A DNA stretch of 64,000 nucleotides, from the NCBI GenBank assembly GCA_946122785.1, contig CAMGYJ010000005.1, positions 90,638,547 to 90,702,546 of the forward strand, in the 5' to 3' direction. This document shows, piece by piece, positions 1-11,430 of this stretch. A program made the translations under genes and the position numbers. Position 1 is the stretch's first letter, and each line of letters opens with the position of its first letter. The notes below the pieces were generated by a model that made no database searches, was not told the origin of the DNA, and saw only the letters and a program-made list of their open reading frames with translations. This stretch comes from Linum tenue. Taxonomy: Eukaryota > Streptophyta > Magnoliopsida > Malpighiales > Linaceae.

Positions 1-393
1 TCTCACACATAAAGGTATGCCTATTATCACATGCGTCTGCTGAGCCGGAAGAATCAAGAGATGAAGTTAAGTTTTATTTTTAAAACTACGACATCGACAA
101 GAAAACTAAAACTCATTCTTCGCTTGAATATATAATAGTGGGTGGCCTTCCATCAACAACTAAATCCTGAAGAGGTCTGACTAATGGTCGACAAGAGTGG
201 GCCACGAGGTTTGGACTTTATTAGATCCAATGATGGCTCAATTTTGTAGTCATTGTCGGGGTTTGGTTATTTTAAACTTGAGGTGCCTATCTCTAGTTCA
301 ATTAGTAAAAGTTTGTTTTGAATTCGAGCCATGGTACTGGTTAATTGTTATTATGATCCATGGTTTCAATTGTGTTGATCTTATATTAATTTA
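1..393. other. Left edge, no gene recognised
   Basis: I see no supported gene, RNA or transposon end here. A 65-codon open frame at 197-394 has no recognisable domain and looks like chance. Positions 385-393 (ATTAATTTA) are the left target-site copy of the element that follows. Confidence 0.5.
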
Positions 394-773
394 AGGATAA
401 ATGCCACATTTGGTCACTAAGTTAACTAAATGAATTAGTCACTAAAAAAAATTAATATCAATTTTGGTCACTCGAATTACTGAAACAGGTCACATTTAGT
501 CACTCTCCCGTTAGTTTCCGCCCAAATTCATTAATGGAGTTGGACGGAAACTAATGGGAGAGTGACTAAATGTGACCGTTTTCTGTAATTCAAGTGACTA
601 AATGTGACATGTTTCAGTAATTCCAGTGACTGGAGTTGGACGGAGGCTAACGAGAGAGTGACCAAATTTGACTTGTTTCAGTAATTTGAGTGACCAAAAT
701 TGAAATTAAATTTTTATAGTGACTAAACATGACACAATTTAGTAATCTCGGTGACCAAATGTGGCATTTACCC
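394..773. mobile_element. Mutator-type MITE with 9-bp target duplication
   Basis: A 380-bp non-coding element. It begins GGATAAATGCCACATTTGG (from 395) and ends with the inverted form, CCAAATGTGGCATTTACCC; about 22 of 23 terminal bases match. The 9-bp direct repeat ATTAATTTA flanks it at 385-393 and 774-782. Nine-base duplications are typical of Mutator-like transposons. The interior repeats TAGTCAC / GTGACTAAATG blocks in both orientations, so it could fold into nested hairpins. It has no coding capacity. TIRs and TSD are read directly; the MULE assignment rests on TSD length. Confidence 0.85.
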
Positions 774-1100
774 ATTAATTTAGCATTGTCAGAAAGGATA
801 GAATTCCATTGCTGTTGAATGATTTCGTGAATGTAGAGGGAAAGGAATAGAAGGAGACTAGAATATGTTAATAGATTGTTAATGAAGATTATTATGGTAT
901 TTGCTCTTTTATATTATCAAATATCATATGAAAAATTTAATTGCTTTTTTCCATCCAATCAAGATAATTTAATTCCCTATTCCTCCAAATAACACACAAA
1001 TGCCACATGTACAAAAAGTGAGTTGTTTGACCTTACAAATACCACACTGAAAAATAACCTATCCAAATGACCCCTATATATTATATAATATAGTAATTAT

Positions 1101-1343
1101 TCGGGTTAATCGGGCGGGTTCGGGTTAGTCGGGTTCGGGTCAATCGGGTTGCGGGTTAGTCGGGTTCTGGTCAATCGGGTTGCCGGTTAGTCGGGTTCGG
1201 GTTCAATCGGGTTGCGGTTCAATTGGGTTGCGGGTCAATTGGGTGATGGGTCGGGCGGGTTACGGGTCATTGACTTTTAGTCAACTCGGGTTGCGGTCGG
1301 GTTGCGGGTCGGGTTAAACGAGCGGGTTATTCGGGTCGGGTTC
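1101..1343 (+). repeat. GGGTT/GGGTC-rich imperfect minisatellite
   Basis: Irregular repeats of GGGTTAGTCGGGTT and GGGTCAATCGGGTT units run to a GGGTTCTGTTTTGACACATA end. The many GGG runs with short loops could form G-quadruplexes on this strand. Such GGGTC-rich tracts often sit inside hAT elements, and the right end resembles a hAT terminus (CAAAACAGAACCC inverted), but I see no matching left end or TSD. The second copy (11201-11430) lacks some units. Confidence 0.6.
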
Positions 1344-3125
1344 TGTTTTGACACATATAGTCGTTACGTTAAATGACGAAAGTGATCACGGTGCACACAT
1401 AATATGACTTCAATGCTATAGTTGCAACTAAATTATATTAAGTGGTTAACGTGCAACAATTATAAGAGTTAAGTGGCACCCGGTGCAATTAACCCTACTA
1501 AACACGTATAAAACCCGTATAACACGTTTAATATTCGTATTTAATGAATTAAATTGTTAACTTTAATATTTTTTATATATTTATTTATTCTTAAAATAAT
1601 TAATTTTATATATTTTATGACTGTTAACATACTATTAAACGTAAAATTAGCTTAAAGATGCAGTAAAATTATCGTACGTATTTTATACATAACTTTTCCG
1701 TACCGTATTTTACTAACTATGGTCGTAGGAGCAAAAGAAAATTTTGACCAAGTGAGACACTAAATAAGATTTGCTATGCTGCGTTTTCCCCCATTTAATG
1801 AGGATAACATTTTTTTTTACAAAATACACTTTCATAACCACAGTTACTCGCGCTGTGACAATAATAACCACTTTTTAAAAAATACACTGATATAATCACT
1901 TTTTTTAAACCTGTTTGACAACTGTAGCCATTTCCATTTCAAACTTTAACGTCGTCAATAATCTCTACGTGTCGCTAAGGTGGATGCCACCTAGACGACA
2001 TGTCATTACCAACTAGACGTCTTCATGCCACTTAGATGTCACGTCATATTAAAAGTAATTTTTAATAAAAAATAATTAATTTTACTAAAAAAACAAAAAT
2101 AAAAGATTTTAGAAAGAATTTTTTTTCTTTCTCACTCTACTATCTCCTCGCTTGCCCGCACACGACAACCATGACCTTCTCCTCTTAGCATCTCTCGCAA
2201 CCACTAACCTTCGCCGCTCTCTTGTCTGATCACTCCCTCTGATGAAAGCTCTTGATTCCTTTTCCTCTCGCCCACCGAAGAAGTCATCACTTCCTCCCGC
2301 CTTCCTCTCACGATAATCGTCTTTCTCCACCGTTGTTGGAGTTCTTTGACAATCAATTTCAGTTGCCCCGATCGTCTTTCCCGACGGAAAACATCCTTCA
2401 ATCAGTTGAATCGTTCGAATCCCTCCACTGCTTCTTCATCACTAAGAATTGTTCGAATATCTTGACGATTAGCTTCTCGATCTGGAAGTTGTATCACTCC
2501 ATTTTCTCCGAAACACTAAGTCTTCCTAATGGCGACTATGGATGGTTCAGAAAGGTAGAGGAAGCTTGACTTGAGATGGAGGAGCATATTGGGGAGGCGA
2601 GGTTGCCTTTGTCGAAGCTGGAACAGAGATGGAGGAGTTAATCGGGGAGACCATCCGGAATGGATTGAGGGGTGAATCGACAAAGGGGTGTATTAGTGGG
2701 TGCGCGTTTTCAAATTGAGGGTCGCGGTCGATTTGGAGTGGTGGTGGAGGGGTTTTAGCGAGAAGTGGGAGAGAAGATCACTCTAGGTAAAACTCAATCG
2801 ACGACGGCCGATCGGGAGGAGAACACGATGGGTCTCTTGGGCAGATGGAATAGAAGGGAAAAGGAAGATGATGAAGGCGTGGAAGGTGACTCACCATAGA
2901 TACACCGCGATTTAAATCCCGATAGAGCCCAAGCTTTTAAACTCTAGCCACGTGCAGTATCGGGAAAGTATGTTTTAATTTTCAAACGTGGACCGGTCCA
3001 TGTACCCTACTTCAATCTCTTAATTTGCTATCTAGCAAACGATTTTTGGTTAAAAGCTACAAAAACTACAAAATGAAAACAAGCAAAGAATGTAAATGGC
3101 GGAGAGTTCTATATGAGAGCTTCAT
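1344..3125. other. Unassigned repeat sequence, no supported gene
   Basis: AT-rich sequence without a recognisable protein. A 105-codon frame at 2252-2569 and antisense frames at 2109-2401 sit in a C/T-rich stretch (about 2120-2560) that could be a captured 5' exon or transposon filler; no domain is visible. The same sequence recurs at about 11430-13215. Because both copies lie in the duplicated block, identity between them says nothing about selection. Confidence 0.4.
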
Positions 3126-3129
3126 CTGG

Positions 3130-4582
3130 GTATTGCTCCCCTAGTCACATATTATGAAACAAGGAACAAACCTATAGTGTGAGTGATGGGTTCATATACC
3201 ACAAGGCGGGTGCAACTAGCTAGGGAAAATCCCTCCTAGTCGATCGATCAAGGGTTGCTACAATAAGCTAGCAAACCTAGCTCTCTTAATCGAACAAACC
3301 GAGGAAACCCTAGCTCTCTTAGTCGACCGATTAATGGTTGTTGCATTAAGTTAGAAAACTAACTCTCTTAACCTTTTGGATAAGGATGACAACAATAGGC
3401 TAAGCAACCTAGCCCTCTTAACTAATGAACTAAGGATTGCAAGGCCCAACCCTCGGAAGTTAATCCGGAAGGCGAAGAGACCAATCACGTCAAAATCATG
3501 GTACTACTCCAATACTTGAGGTTTTGGCCCTAGATTAACCCAAAAGGGGCTACCCAAGTGGCTAGGAGATCAAGCTCCCTATGGGCCATAGGGGGATTTC
3601 CACATTCTAGGTTAATTTGGCCCAATAATGAGATAATGCAAGCACACCCAATCATTCATGATTAATACCTCAAATATTATATACAACACACAATCAACAC
3701 AATCAATGCAGTCAAAAGCGTGATTCTACCTAGAAGCGGTTGGGTGATCTGGAATCGTAAAACCATAAGCTTTTAAGCTTTAAAGCGTATATTTTTACTA
3801 CTTTTGGAAAGAAAAATCACAATTCTACGTAGAAGCGTTTTGGTGACCTAAAAAGGTAAAAGCGTAAGTTTTTAAGTTTTAAAGCGCGATTTTGACTGCA
3901 TTGAACACAATAGAATCAAGTTCTTACATCCTAACACACATCTAGACTAGGATTCACAATACCCAAGTGAGTAGATAGGCTATTCTATAGCTATGCAAGG
4001 GAAAACAACAAAAAGGAGAGAAAGACAACGAAGAGATGACTATCTTCCTTCCTTGTTGCTTGAATCTCCCCTAAGAAGAAGAAACCTTCAACCCTCTAGC
4101 TTAGGGGAAGCCCAAATATCCTTCTTCCTCTTTTGAATGACACTTTATCTCTCTAAAATAGAAGAGGAAACCCTAATTTCTCACTAGAAACCCTCTTTTA
4201 TTCTACACACTAAAAACCTACCAAAAGCTCCTTTTCTCCTTCAGCTCACTTCCCCTTTTATACCCAGACCGGGCTCAGATCACGGTCCCAGTTCACGACC
4301 GTGAACTCAAGATGGGGACCGTGATCTCGATCCAAAACGTGCCGCTTCACTAACTCATTTCACGGTCATTGGCTTGAGTTCAGTGAGATCGAAAATTGCA
4401 ATGGACTTTTCTTTGCTTTTTCGCACTTTTCGACCTCCGATCGACCCGAAACTAGTCATTGACCTTCCCACACGTGCTAGGACCTAAAATGTAACAAAAC
4501 AAGCGCAACCTAACTTAAAATATGTCCAGGGACGATGAAATACAAAGTCAAACAAGCAAACCAAGCAACTAGACCTGAATCA
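3130..4582 (-). mobile_element. Athila-type LTR, inverted (copy 1)
   Basis: Read on the minus strand, a sequence starting TGATTCAGG at 4582 is preceded by a purine-rich tract (AAGTGTGGGTGTG, about 4583-4597) and by TTGGTTTGCTTGGGG. This matches the end of the interior and PPT of the plus-strand element at 19140-19199. It then contains AGGTCCTAGCACGTG, the counterpart of AGGTCCTAGTACGTG in the other Athila-like LTRs here. It is therefore a 3' LTR of a related but distinct family in the opposite orientation. The far end near 3130 is approximate. Confidence 0.65.
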
Positions 4583-4834
4583 CACACCCACACTTGAACG
4601 TTTGCTCCCCAAGCAAACCAATCTCCAACAAGGTAATTTTTCAACCTAACAACAATAACTTGGGGATATTTCAAAAGGGCACAAAATGGATGAATCCCAA
4701 TGGCTATTGAGCATCAACACATAGATTGTTACAAGCAATACCGGCATCCACCACAAACGACATTCGACTGCATTAAGAATGTGCAAACGAAAAGGTCTCA
4801 CTTTGTTTACAAACCAACATATGCCTTGACAAAA
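4583..4834 (-). mobile_element. Remnant interior of the inverted Athila-type element
   Basis: About 250 bases of interior upstream, in its own orientation, of the inverted LTR's PPT. No coding frame remains. It is cut off at 4835, where a plus-strand Athila-like LTR begins, and again at 14925 in copy 2 (14673-14924). Confidence 0.5.
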
Positions 4835-6370
4835 TGATAGACCGTTATTTACACATGTTTTTACCCCTGCTCTTACTCCGTTTGAGGTATTGATTCTCGT
4901 GTTTTAGGCCGATTTCACGCTAGGTTGTGCTTGTTTATGATATTTCAGGTCCTAGTACGTGAATGGAGGCTTGGGAGCGAGTTTGAGGTCGATTGGACAA
5001 GGATCGGACGCATGGCGAGGTTCTGAGGAAGTCGCACGGGCACATCCACAACCCGCACGGCCGTGCAAGTGACCAGTTTGGCCGTGCGGGATTGTGCGTG
5101 GGCACGCACGGGATTGTGCGTGGCCACGCACGGCCGTGCAAGTGACCAGTTTGGCCGTGCGGGATTGTGCGTGGCCACGCACGGCCGTGCAAGTAACCAG
5201 TTTGGCCGTGCGGGATTGTGCGTGGGCACGCACGGGATTGTGCGTGGCCACGCACGGCCGTGCAAGTAACCAGTTTGGCCGTGCGGGATTGTGCGTGGGC
5301 ACGCACGGGATTGTGCGTGGGCACGCACGGCCGTGCACCTGGCCGTGCAAGAAGCCTGAGGGTCGAATTTAAGTGAAACGGCGCGTTTCAGGGTGCACGG
5401 CCAGAATGGTGATGTGCACGGCCGTGCACCTGGCCGTGCAACTCGGGAAAGCCGGTTTTAAAGCCTAATCCGAGCCAGAAGTGGGAGAATCGTTTTTTGA
5501 GAGCAAAAACAGAGCCCTAGAGAGAGAAAGTGCGAAGAACACACCCTAGAAGCTGTCTTAGAGCTGGATTTCATCGAATCGAGCCTGGAGATCGTCATAG
5601 GAGTGAAAATCATCGTCCCGGAGCAGATTATCCTCATCGTTATGAGTATGACTAATCCGATTCTTGTTTTCTCTTCTCTCTCTATGGAGTAGAACCCTTC
5701 TCTCACTTGGGTATGAAGAACCCTAGTTCCTTGTGTTAGGGATTTGATTGTAATGACTTGGGATGATATTACTGTTTGATTTTAATCGAATGACGCATGT
5801 TTAATGAATTGATTTGAGTCTGATCAGCTTTTCTCAATTTCTGCTTCAACCTGAGATAGATAGAATCTGATTAGGTTGTTAGAGCCTCTTCATTCGATAG
5901 TAGGAGATTGGTTATACGAGAGTTAGCCAGTTTACTGCTTTGTACTGGTGTTCTTGACGCCAGTAGTGGAGTTCTGTGTTCATAGCCTCAGCTTTCTATC
6001 CCGGTGAAGACTAGTCGTCTGCCGGGTAGTTAGACTGAGAGGGCTTGGTCAGCTTAAGAGATTCCAAGCTACTGTCGTATCTTCCGCAGTCTAATCAATA
6101 GTAAATCAACCCAGGGAATTGCAATTGAACCTAACTAAGGGGCTAGGGGGACTCAATCCCGAGTGACTCTTGCCTGCTTTAGAAACCGAACAATTTACTG
6201 CTTTCTTGTTGCTTTTACTTTTCACAACAATCACTCGAACTAGTTTGCTAGATAATAGAGAATCACGGAGTAAGCAGTAGATCTAGACCCCGGGTTGATA
6301 ATTAAACTTGCCTGTTACTGCATTCCCGGACTGCGATTACACTTGGTCGCAGTTTGGTGTTGTGTTTTTG
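4835..6370 (+). mobile_element. Athila-like LTR A
   Basis: Starts TGATAGACCG at 4835, like LTR B (14925) and LTR C (19200). Shared marks are the AGGTCCTAGTACGTG block, a GC-rich minisatellite, CAAAAACAGAGCCCTAGAGA and CACTTGGGTATGAAGAACCC. It matches LTR C to about 6367 (C: 20539), after which the leader and gag start follow, so the 3' edge is approximate. Base differences group B's right half with C rather than with A, so A is a separate insertion or recombinant and not a partner LTR of the B-C element. Confidence 0.75.
5040..5345. repeat. GC-rich palindromic minisatellite in LTR A
   Basis: Repeats of about 50 bases built on the palindrome GCACGGCCGTGC, alternating with GGGATTGTGCGTGG(C/G)CACGCACG and AAGTGACCAGTTTGGCC. 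It stands out sharply from the AT-rich surroundings. Several open frames run through it on both strands only because the repeats lack stops; they are not genes. LTR C has a much shorter version (19395-19605). Confidence 0.85.
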
Positions 6371-6388
6371 TTGGTGCAGTTCTGAAAC

Positions 6389-6648
6389 ATGGATCCTCAT
6401 GGCTTCTCCAACCGTTGGGGGTATCAACCACCATCCGTGTGGTATTACCCCGAGACCTCCTGGAGCAATCATGGAGGAGAAGAATATGGATTCGGATGTC
6501 AGTACCAACCCCCCTACTATGGAGAACAACCAAAACCCTTGGGAACCTCAAGAACAATATCCTTTTCAAGAAGAGTTCCTGCCACAACCAGCAGAGCCAT
6601 GCTACACTTCACTGGAAGATCCAAACAAACAATTAAGACTTCTCGTGG
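6389..6648 (+). pseudogene. Athila-like gag-type N-terminus, truncated
   Basis: Begins MDPHGFSN, then a region rich in Tyr, Pro, Trp and Gln. The same start occurs in the related element at 16242, with about 95 % nucleotide identity. An extra A near 6535 shifts the frame relative to that copy. Homology stops abruptly at 6648 (CTTCTCGTGG), where a Ty1/copia fragment begins. The stop that breaks the second copy at codon 37 is CAG (Gln) here, so the two copies are broken differently. Confidence 0.7.
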
Positions 6649-6649
6649 C

Positions 6650-8293
6650 CAATCAATCTAACACTGCCAATTCCTCACATTTAAATCAGATTCACGACAA
6701 AAGGTTTGCTCTATCATCCCTAGTCTCTTATGACAGGCTCTCTCCTCATTATAAACAGTTTGTCCTCAACATTTCCTCTCATCATGACCCTGACACATAC
6801 AAGGAAGCTTCTAAGTCTGCAGCATGGAATGCTGCTATGCAGCATGAAATCAAGGCTTTAATTCAGGATCATACATGGGATGTAGTAGAACTACCTCCAG
6901 CCAAGAAACCTATTGGTAACAAATGGGTCTACAAGACCAAGTTTGAATAAGATGGGAGCCTAGACAGATTAAGAGCTAGTGGACAAAGGCAACACTCAAC
7001 AGGAGGGAGTGGACTATCAGGACACTTTTGCTCATGTGGTTAAGATGACAACAGTCACAACCTTTCTTACTATTGCTGCTTCTCGTAATTGGCATATTCA
7101 CCAGCTGGATGTGAATAATGCCTTCCTCCATGGAGATCTCCATGAGGAAGTTTACATGACTCTTCCAAAAGGGTATGAACCCCCTCCTGGTTTCAAGAAC
7201 CTTGTTTGCAGATTGAGAAAGTCCCTTTATGGTTTGAAGCAAGCTTCTCGCCAATGGTTCTCTAAGCTTACAGACAAGATTCAACTCCTAGGCTACATCC
7301 AAAGCATGGAAGGCCACTCTCTATTCTACAAAGTCACTAATTCATTATACACTTGCATTCTCATTTATGTTGATGACCTGTTGGTTGGTGGTAATGACCT
7401 CGATGAGATAACAAACTTGAAACAGTTTCTCCATCAGGAGTTCAGCATCAAGTTCTTGGGAACTTTAAGGTTTTTCTTAGAGATTGAAGTGGCTAGAAAC
7501 AACAAAGGCATCCATTTATCTCAAAGGAAATATACTTTGGAGATCATTGAAGAAGCTGGTCTCCTTGATTCCAAAATAGTTACAACACCTATGGACTATA
7601 AAGCTCATCTATCTAGTGCAGTGGAAACACCTTATGAAGATCCAGAACATTACAGGACACTTGTTGGTAAGCTCATTTATCTCACAACCACAAGACCTGA
7701 TATCAGCTATGCTACCCAGCAATTGAGTCAATTCATGTCCAATCCCAGTAAATCTCATTACAAAGCAGTTGTTCGCATTCTTCGCTACTTGAAGACTGCC
7801 CCTGCTACAGGCCTATTCTTTCCCTCTACTGGTTCATTCCAATTGAAAGCTTTTACTGATTGTGACTGGGCAGCATGTGTCGATACAAGAAGATCAATTA
7901 CATGCTACTGTGTTTACCTTGGGGATTCTCTCATCTCATGAAATATCGAGCTTTGGCCTATACCACCTGTGAGCTACAATGGTTACTTTATCTGCTCCGC
8001 GGCTTCCAGGTTCCTCATACCCAGCCAGCCACTCTGTTTTGCGACAACCAGAGTGCGATTTATATCGCCAACAACCCAACTTTTCACGAACGGACGAAAC
8101 ATATAGAACTCGATTGCCATCCGGTTTGTGACAAGCTTCAAGCTGGCATCATCAAATTACTTCATGTCTCTTTGATTCATCAGTTAGCTGATCTCTTCAC
8201 AAAGCCACTGTCGCCGGCGCCATTCCATCAGATTTTCTCCAAGCTTGGTGTTCACAATTTGTGCCCACCAGCTTGCCGGGGTGGGGGGGGGGG
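6650..8293 (+). pseudogene. Ty1/copia pol fragment (reverse transcriptase and RNase H)
   Basis: The 3' half of a copia polyprotein. First comes the RT entry region (NAAMQHEIKAL, then NKWVYKTKFE) ending at a stop at 6948-6950. Next is the RT core (HIHQLDVNNAFLHGDLHEEV; LYGLKQASRQW; catalytic YVDDLLVGG) in a frame open at 6979-7941. A shifted frame (7875-8315) holds RNase H with LFCDNQSAI and ADLFTKPL. Gag, protease and integrase are absent: the 5' edge is fused to an Athila-like gag. At least one stop and one frameshift make it dead. Confidence 0.9.
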
Positions 8294-8645
8294 GGTAACA
8301 GACAGCTCCAATTGAAAATCTTCCCCCTTTTCAATTCTAATGGTCATATGCTTGAAGAAGAAGAAGAAGAAGAAGAAGAGAGCAGCGACGTCGTTTCCAG
8401 TTTCTTTACTTACCTTCCTTAAAACGTCATCGTTCCTTCTTTCCCGTTTCTGTCTTCGTTTCTTTTCTCCCGTTTCTGTCTTTACTTTCTGCACAAGTGT
8501 ACTTTGTTTCCAGACCAAGTTACCAAACAAACTGTAAGGAGCTGGTTTGTCTTCTTCCCTTGTTCTGCCTATAAAGGCTTGAGATGAATGAAAGAGAACT
8601 CAGGATTTTAGGGTTTCCATATCATAGTTGTTGTTAGCCAATTCA
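8281..8645 (+). mobile_element. Probable PPT and 3' LTR of the copia fragment
   Basis: A G-run (8279-8296) directly follows the RNase H frame, as a polypurine tract should. The next ~350 bases have LTR character: a GAA microsatellite (8352-8379) and a TATA-like CTATAAAGG near 8570, then ACTCAGGATTTTAGGG. No 5' partner LTR exists in the window, so the edges are inferred. Confidence 0.45.
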
Positions 8646-10320
8646 TCTCCTCCGCCGCCTTCATCCCTGACTCGATTAGTGAAAGATTCCGCCCCTCCAA
8701 CAAACTCCTCCCTCGACAGGCCAATCCTGACGTCGTTGCTAGTCCAGTCTTGAAAATTTTGGGAATCGAATCGAGGCGGCCGGATCTCAAACTCGGCGTC
8801 TTCTTCTGCAGAAGCTTGCCGAGGTTTCCCAGATGCCTCTTGATGCAATTGGCGTTGGCGAGGTTCTTCTCCAGGATGCGATTATCCACTGCACGAAGGG
8901 AGGAGGCAGGCGCGACTGAGTGGAGAGCCGAGGCGGCCGCCGAAGAGGGGAATCGCAGGCAGTAGCTGGAATCAATCGAAAGATGGAGCAGAAAAAAACA
9001 AGGAAGAAGATATCACCGGGGGTGGAACAGAGGAGTGTAGATCTATGTCGGTTGCTCGACCAAATCTGTGGTCGTTGACACTTCAGAGAGGAAGTTGTTA
9101 CTCGGTCCCAAATCCAATCACTACACAACCGTCGTATTCTCCGATCTATTCCCCTTTCCCTGCAAAATCTAAATTTCCATCATAGCCAATGTTGTAGGGT
9201 AAAGGATGGAGCAGAGATGAAAATTTAGGTGGCGGTAGTTTGGTTTATTTTTCTAAAATAATAATTATATAATTTGTCAAAAAAATACTATATAAATTAA
9301 TAAATATCCATGTGGCGCAGTCAAATGGTTGACTCTCTGCCACATCACCAATCAACATCCAACCCAGCAATTAAACTGCTACGTCAAAGTCAACTAACAG
9401 TTGACCGGACGGAAAGTTGACGGTTTGGCTACTAAATTGTTTTCGAAAATGTTTGGCTATTATTTTGTTTAAACGAAAGGTTTGGCTATTAAATTGTATT
9501 TACCCATAAATAAAAGTCACATTATGGCACTTAAGTTAGAAATCAAAATCAACTTCATATCTCATCTTAGATTGCTTTCGCGTTTGATCACCATCACCAC
9601 ACCCACCAGAGCCATTGTTCCCATGTTCGGGTTGGATCAGGCCCTTAAGCCCCATTCCTTAAGGAAGATCTTAAACCTATTCTAGCCAATAGGAAGAGGA
9701 GAGATAAAAACATTACTAATCATTGACTAACTACCAAGAAGGATAAGAAAGGAATATAGTACATATTAATGATAATAATAATAATTAAAATGAAAAACGA
9801 AACTTCAACTCATGATTTATTAAGAGGCGGCCGAAGCCATTATCGGAAGACGGTTGTCCTCTCTAACCCTAAACCTTCTCTCCGTCGGCATCAACTCGGC
9901 GCGAAGCTCGTTTCTAACACCATTCGGAGACTCAGTCATCGTCCCGTTCCCCGACAACCAAGCTTCGTCAGCAATCCCGACGTTTGTGTCTTGTTGCCAT
10001 CCTGACGTCGGCGTCCCGTGGACACATCGTCAGGTCACCATCTTCCTGTCGTCACGACGCCATCATGCCGTTAATTTCCCGTCAACTTCCACATCCCCAT
10101 CGCGCCGCATCCTGCCTAATTCCGTCACCATCTTGCCGATCGCCGTCCCATCTTGCCGATCTCCCACTGTCACGCCTCCTGACGGAAGCTTTTGCAGAAG
10201 GAGGAGAAGATGTGCCGAGGCGGATTTAGTTCATAATATTATTGTTTATGTTTAAAAATGACAAGAATTGCTTAATATTGAATTCTTCATTTGTTTTAAA
10301 TTATGTAGAAAATATTAATA
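8646..10320. other. Unassigned; one transposon end at about 9508
   Basis: No gene is recognised. Short frames on both strands at 8600-9128 and 9769-10255 have no domain. A stretch ending near 9508 reads, inverted, GGGTAAATACAATTTAATAG. This GGGTAAAT-type terminus resembles that of the MITE at 394-773, so a second DNA transposon probably ends here; its other end was not found. Confidence 0.35.
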
Positions 10321-10948
10321 ATGATATTGTATATTAGTAACAATACTGAGCTGAAAAGTTGATAATAGCGTCACTTAAATGTTTACAACAAAAGTAAATC
10401 GTGATTCATTTGACTGACAACATTAATAATAGCGTCACTAAAAATGTTAATAATGCAGGCGAAAACACTAATATAAACTGTTAAAACGTTGACAACTCAG
10501 TTACGTTGCTTTAAAAACCTCAAATTAGAAGCTAATCTTATTGTGATATCATTTTAGTTACTGGTTAATAATTTCGATGATATAATTAATAATAAAAATA
10601 ATGTGGTAGGTTAATAATGTTTACAACACGATCGATAAATCGCGTTTCAAATTCGATTGAGAACGTTAAAAATAGCATCACGGAAAAATGTTAATAATGT
10701 ATGTGAAAAACTAATATGTATTGTCGACAACATTGACAACTCCGTTAGGTTGCTCTAAAAATCTCAAATCAGAGGCTCCCCTTTTTGTCACATGGTTTTA
10801 GTTACTTGTTAATAATTTCAGTAATGTAATTAATAATAGAGTCGCGGAGGTTAACAATGTTGACAACACGACCATTAAATCACCTTTTGTATTGATAACT
10901 ATAGTAGTGTCAATAAAAAATGTTAATAATGTAAGCCAAATCACTAAT
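10320..10948. repeat. ~240-bp tandem repeat, about 2.5 units
   Basis: The marker TGTTTACAACA / TGTTGACAACACG recurs near 10379, 10618 and 10858, a period of 239-240 bases, with diverged unit sequence rich in TTAATAATG. The array stops exactly where duplication copy 2 starts (10949). No coding capacity. Confidence 0.6.
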
Positions 10949-11200
10949 ATAGAAGGAGACTAGAATATGTTAATAGATTGTTAATGAAGATTATTATGGT
11001 ATTTGCTCTTTTATATTATCAAATATAATATGAAAAATTTAATTGCTTTTTTCCATCCAATCAAGATAATTTAATTCCCTATTCCTCCAAATAACACACA
11101 AATGCCACATGTACAAAAAGTGAGTTGTTTGACCTTACAAATACCACACTGAAAAATAACCTATCCAAATGACCCCTATATATTATATAATATAGTAATT

Positions 11201-11430
11201 ATTCGGGTTAATCGGGCGGGTTCGGGTTAGTCGGGTTCGGGTCAATCGGGTTGCGGGTTAGTCGGGTTCTGGTCAATCGGGTTGCGGGTTAGTCGGGTTC
11301 GGGTTCAATCGGGTTGCGATTCAATTGGGTGATGGGTCGGGCGGGTTACGGGTCATTGACTTTTAGTCAACTCGGGTTGCGGTCGGGTTGCGGGTCGGGT
11401 TAAACGAGCGGGTTATTCGGGTCGGGTTCT
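11201..11430 (+). repeat. GGGTT/GGGTC-rich minisatellite, second copy
   Basis: Counterpart of 1101-1343 with units missing (one GGTTGCGGGTCAATTGGG stretch is gone). The unit loss accounts for most of the change in offset between the two duplicated blocks. Confidence 0.6.

Larger units (their letters stand above)
847..5329. repeat. Large direct duplication, copy 1
   Basis: This ~4.5 kb block recurs at 10949-15419 with only scattered base changes and small indels; the offset drifts from 10102 to about 10090. It covers the GGGTT array, an unassigned region, an inverted Athila-type LTR and the first ~500 bases of the Athila-like LTR that starts at 4835. The left edge is sharp: the sequences before 847 and 10949 are unrelated. 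The right edge lies inside the LTR minisatellite. Confidence 0.9.

Noticed and set aside
2109..2569. Frames found twice, at 2109-2569 and 12194-12654
   Set aside because: Conservation is due to the large duplication, not selection. No domain seen.
4935..5372. Overlapping 90-130-codon frames on both strands
   Set aside because: They are translations of the GC-rich LTR minisatellite, open in many frames because the repeat lacks stops.
6295..6636. Alternative frames across the LTR A and gag junction
   Set aside because: Shadows of the gag-like frame that starts at 6389.
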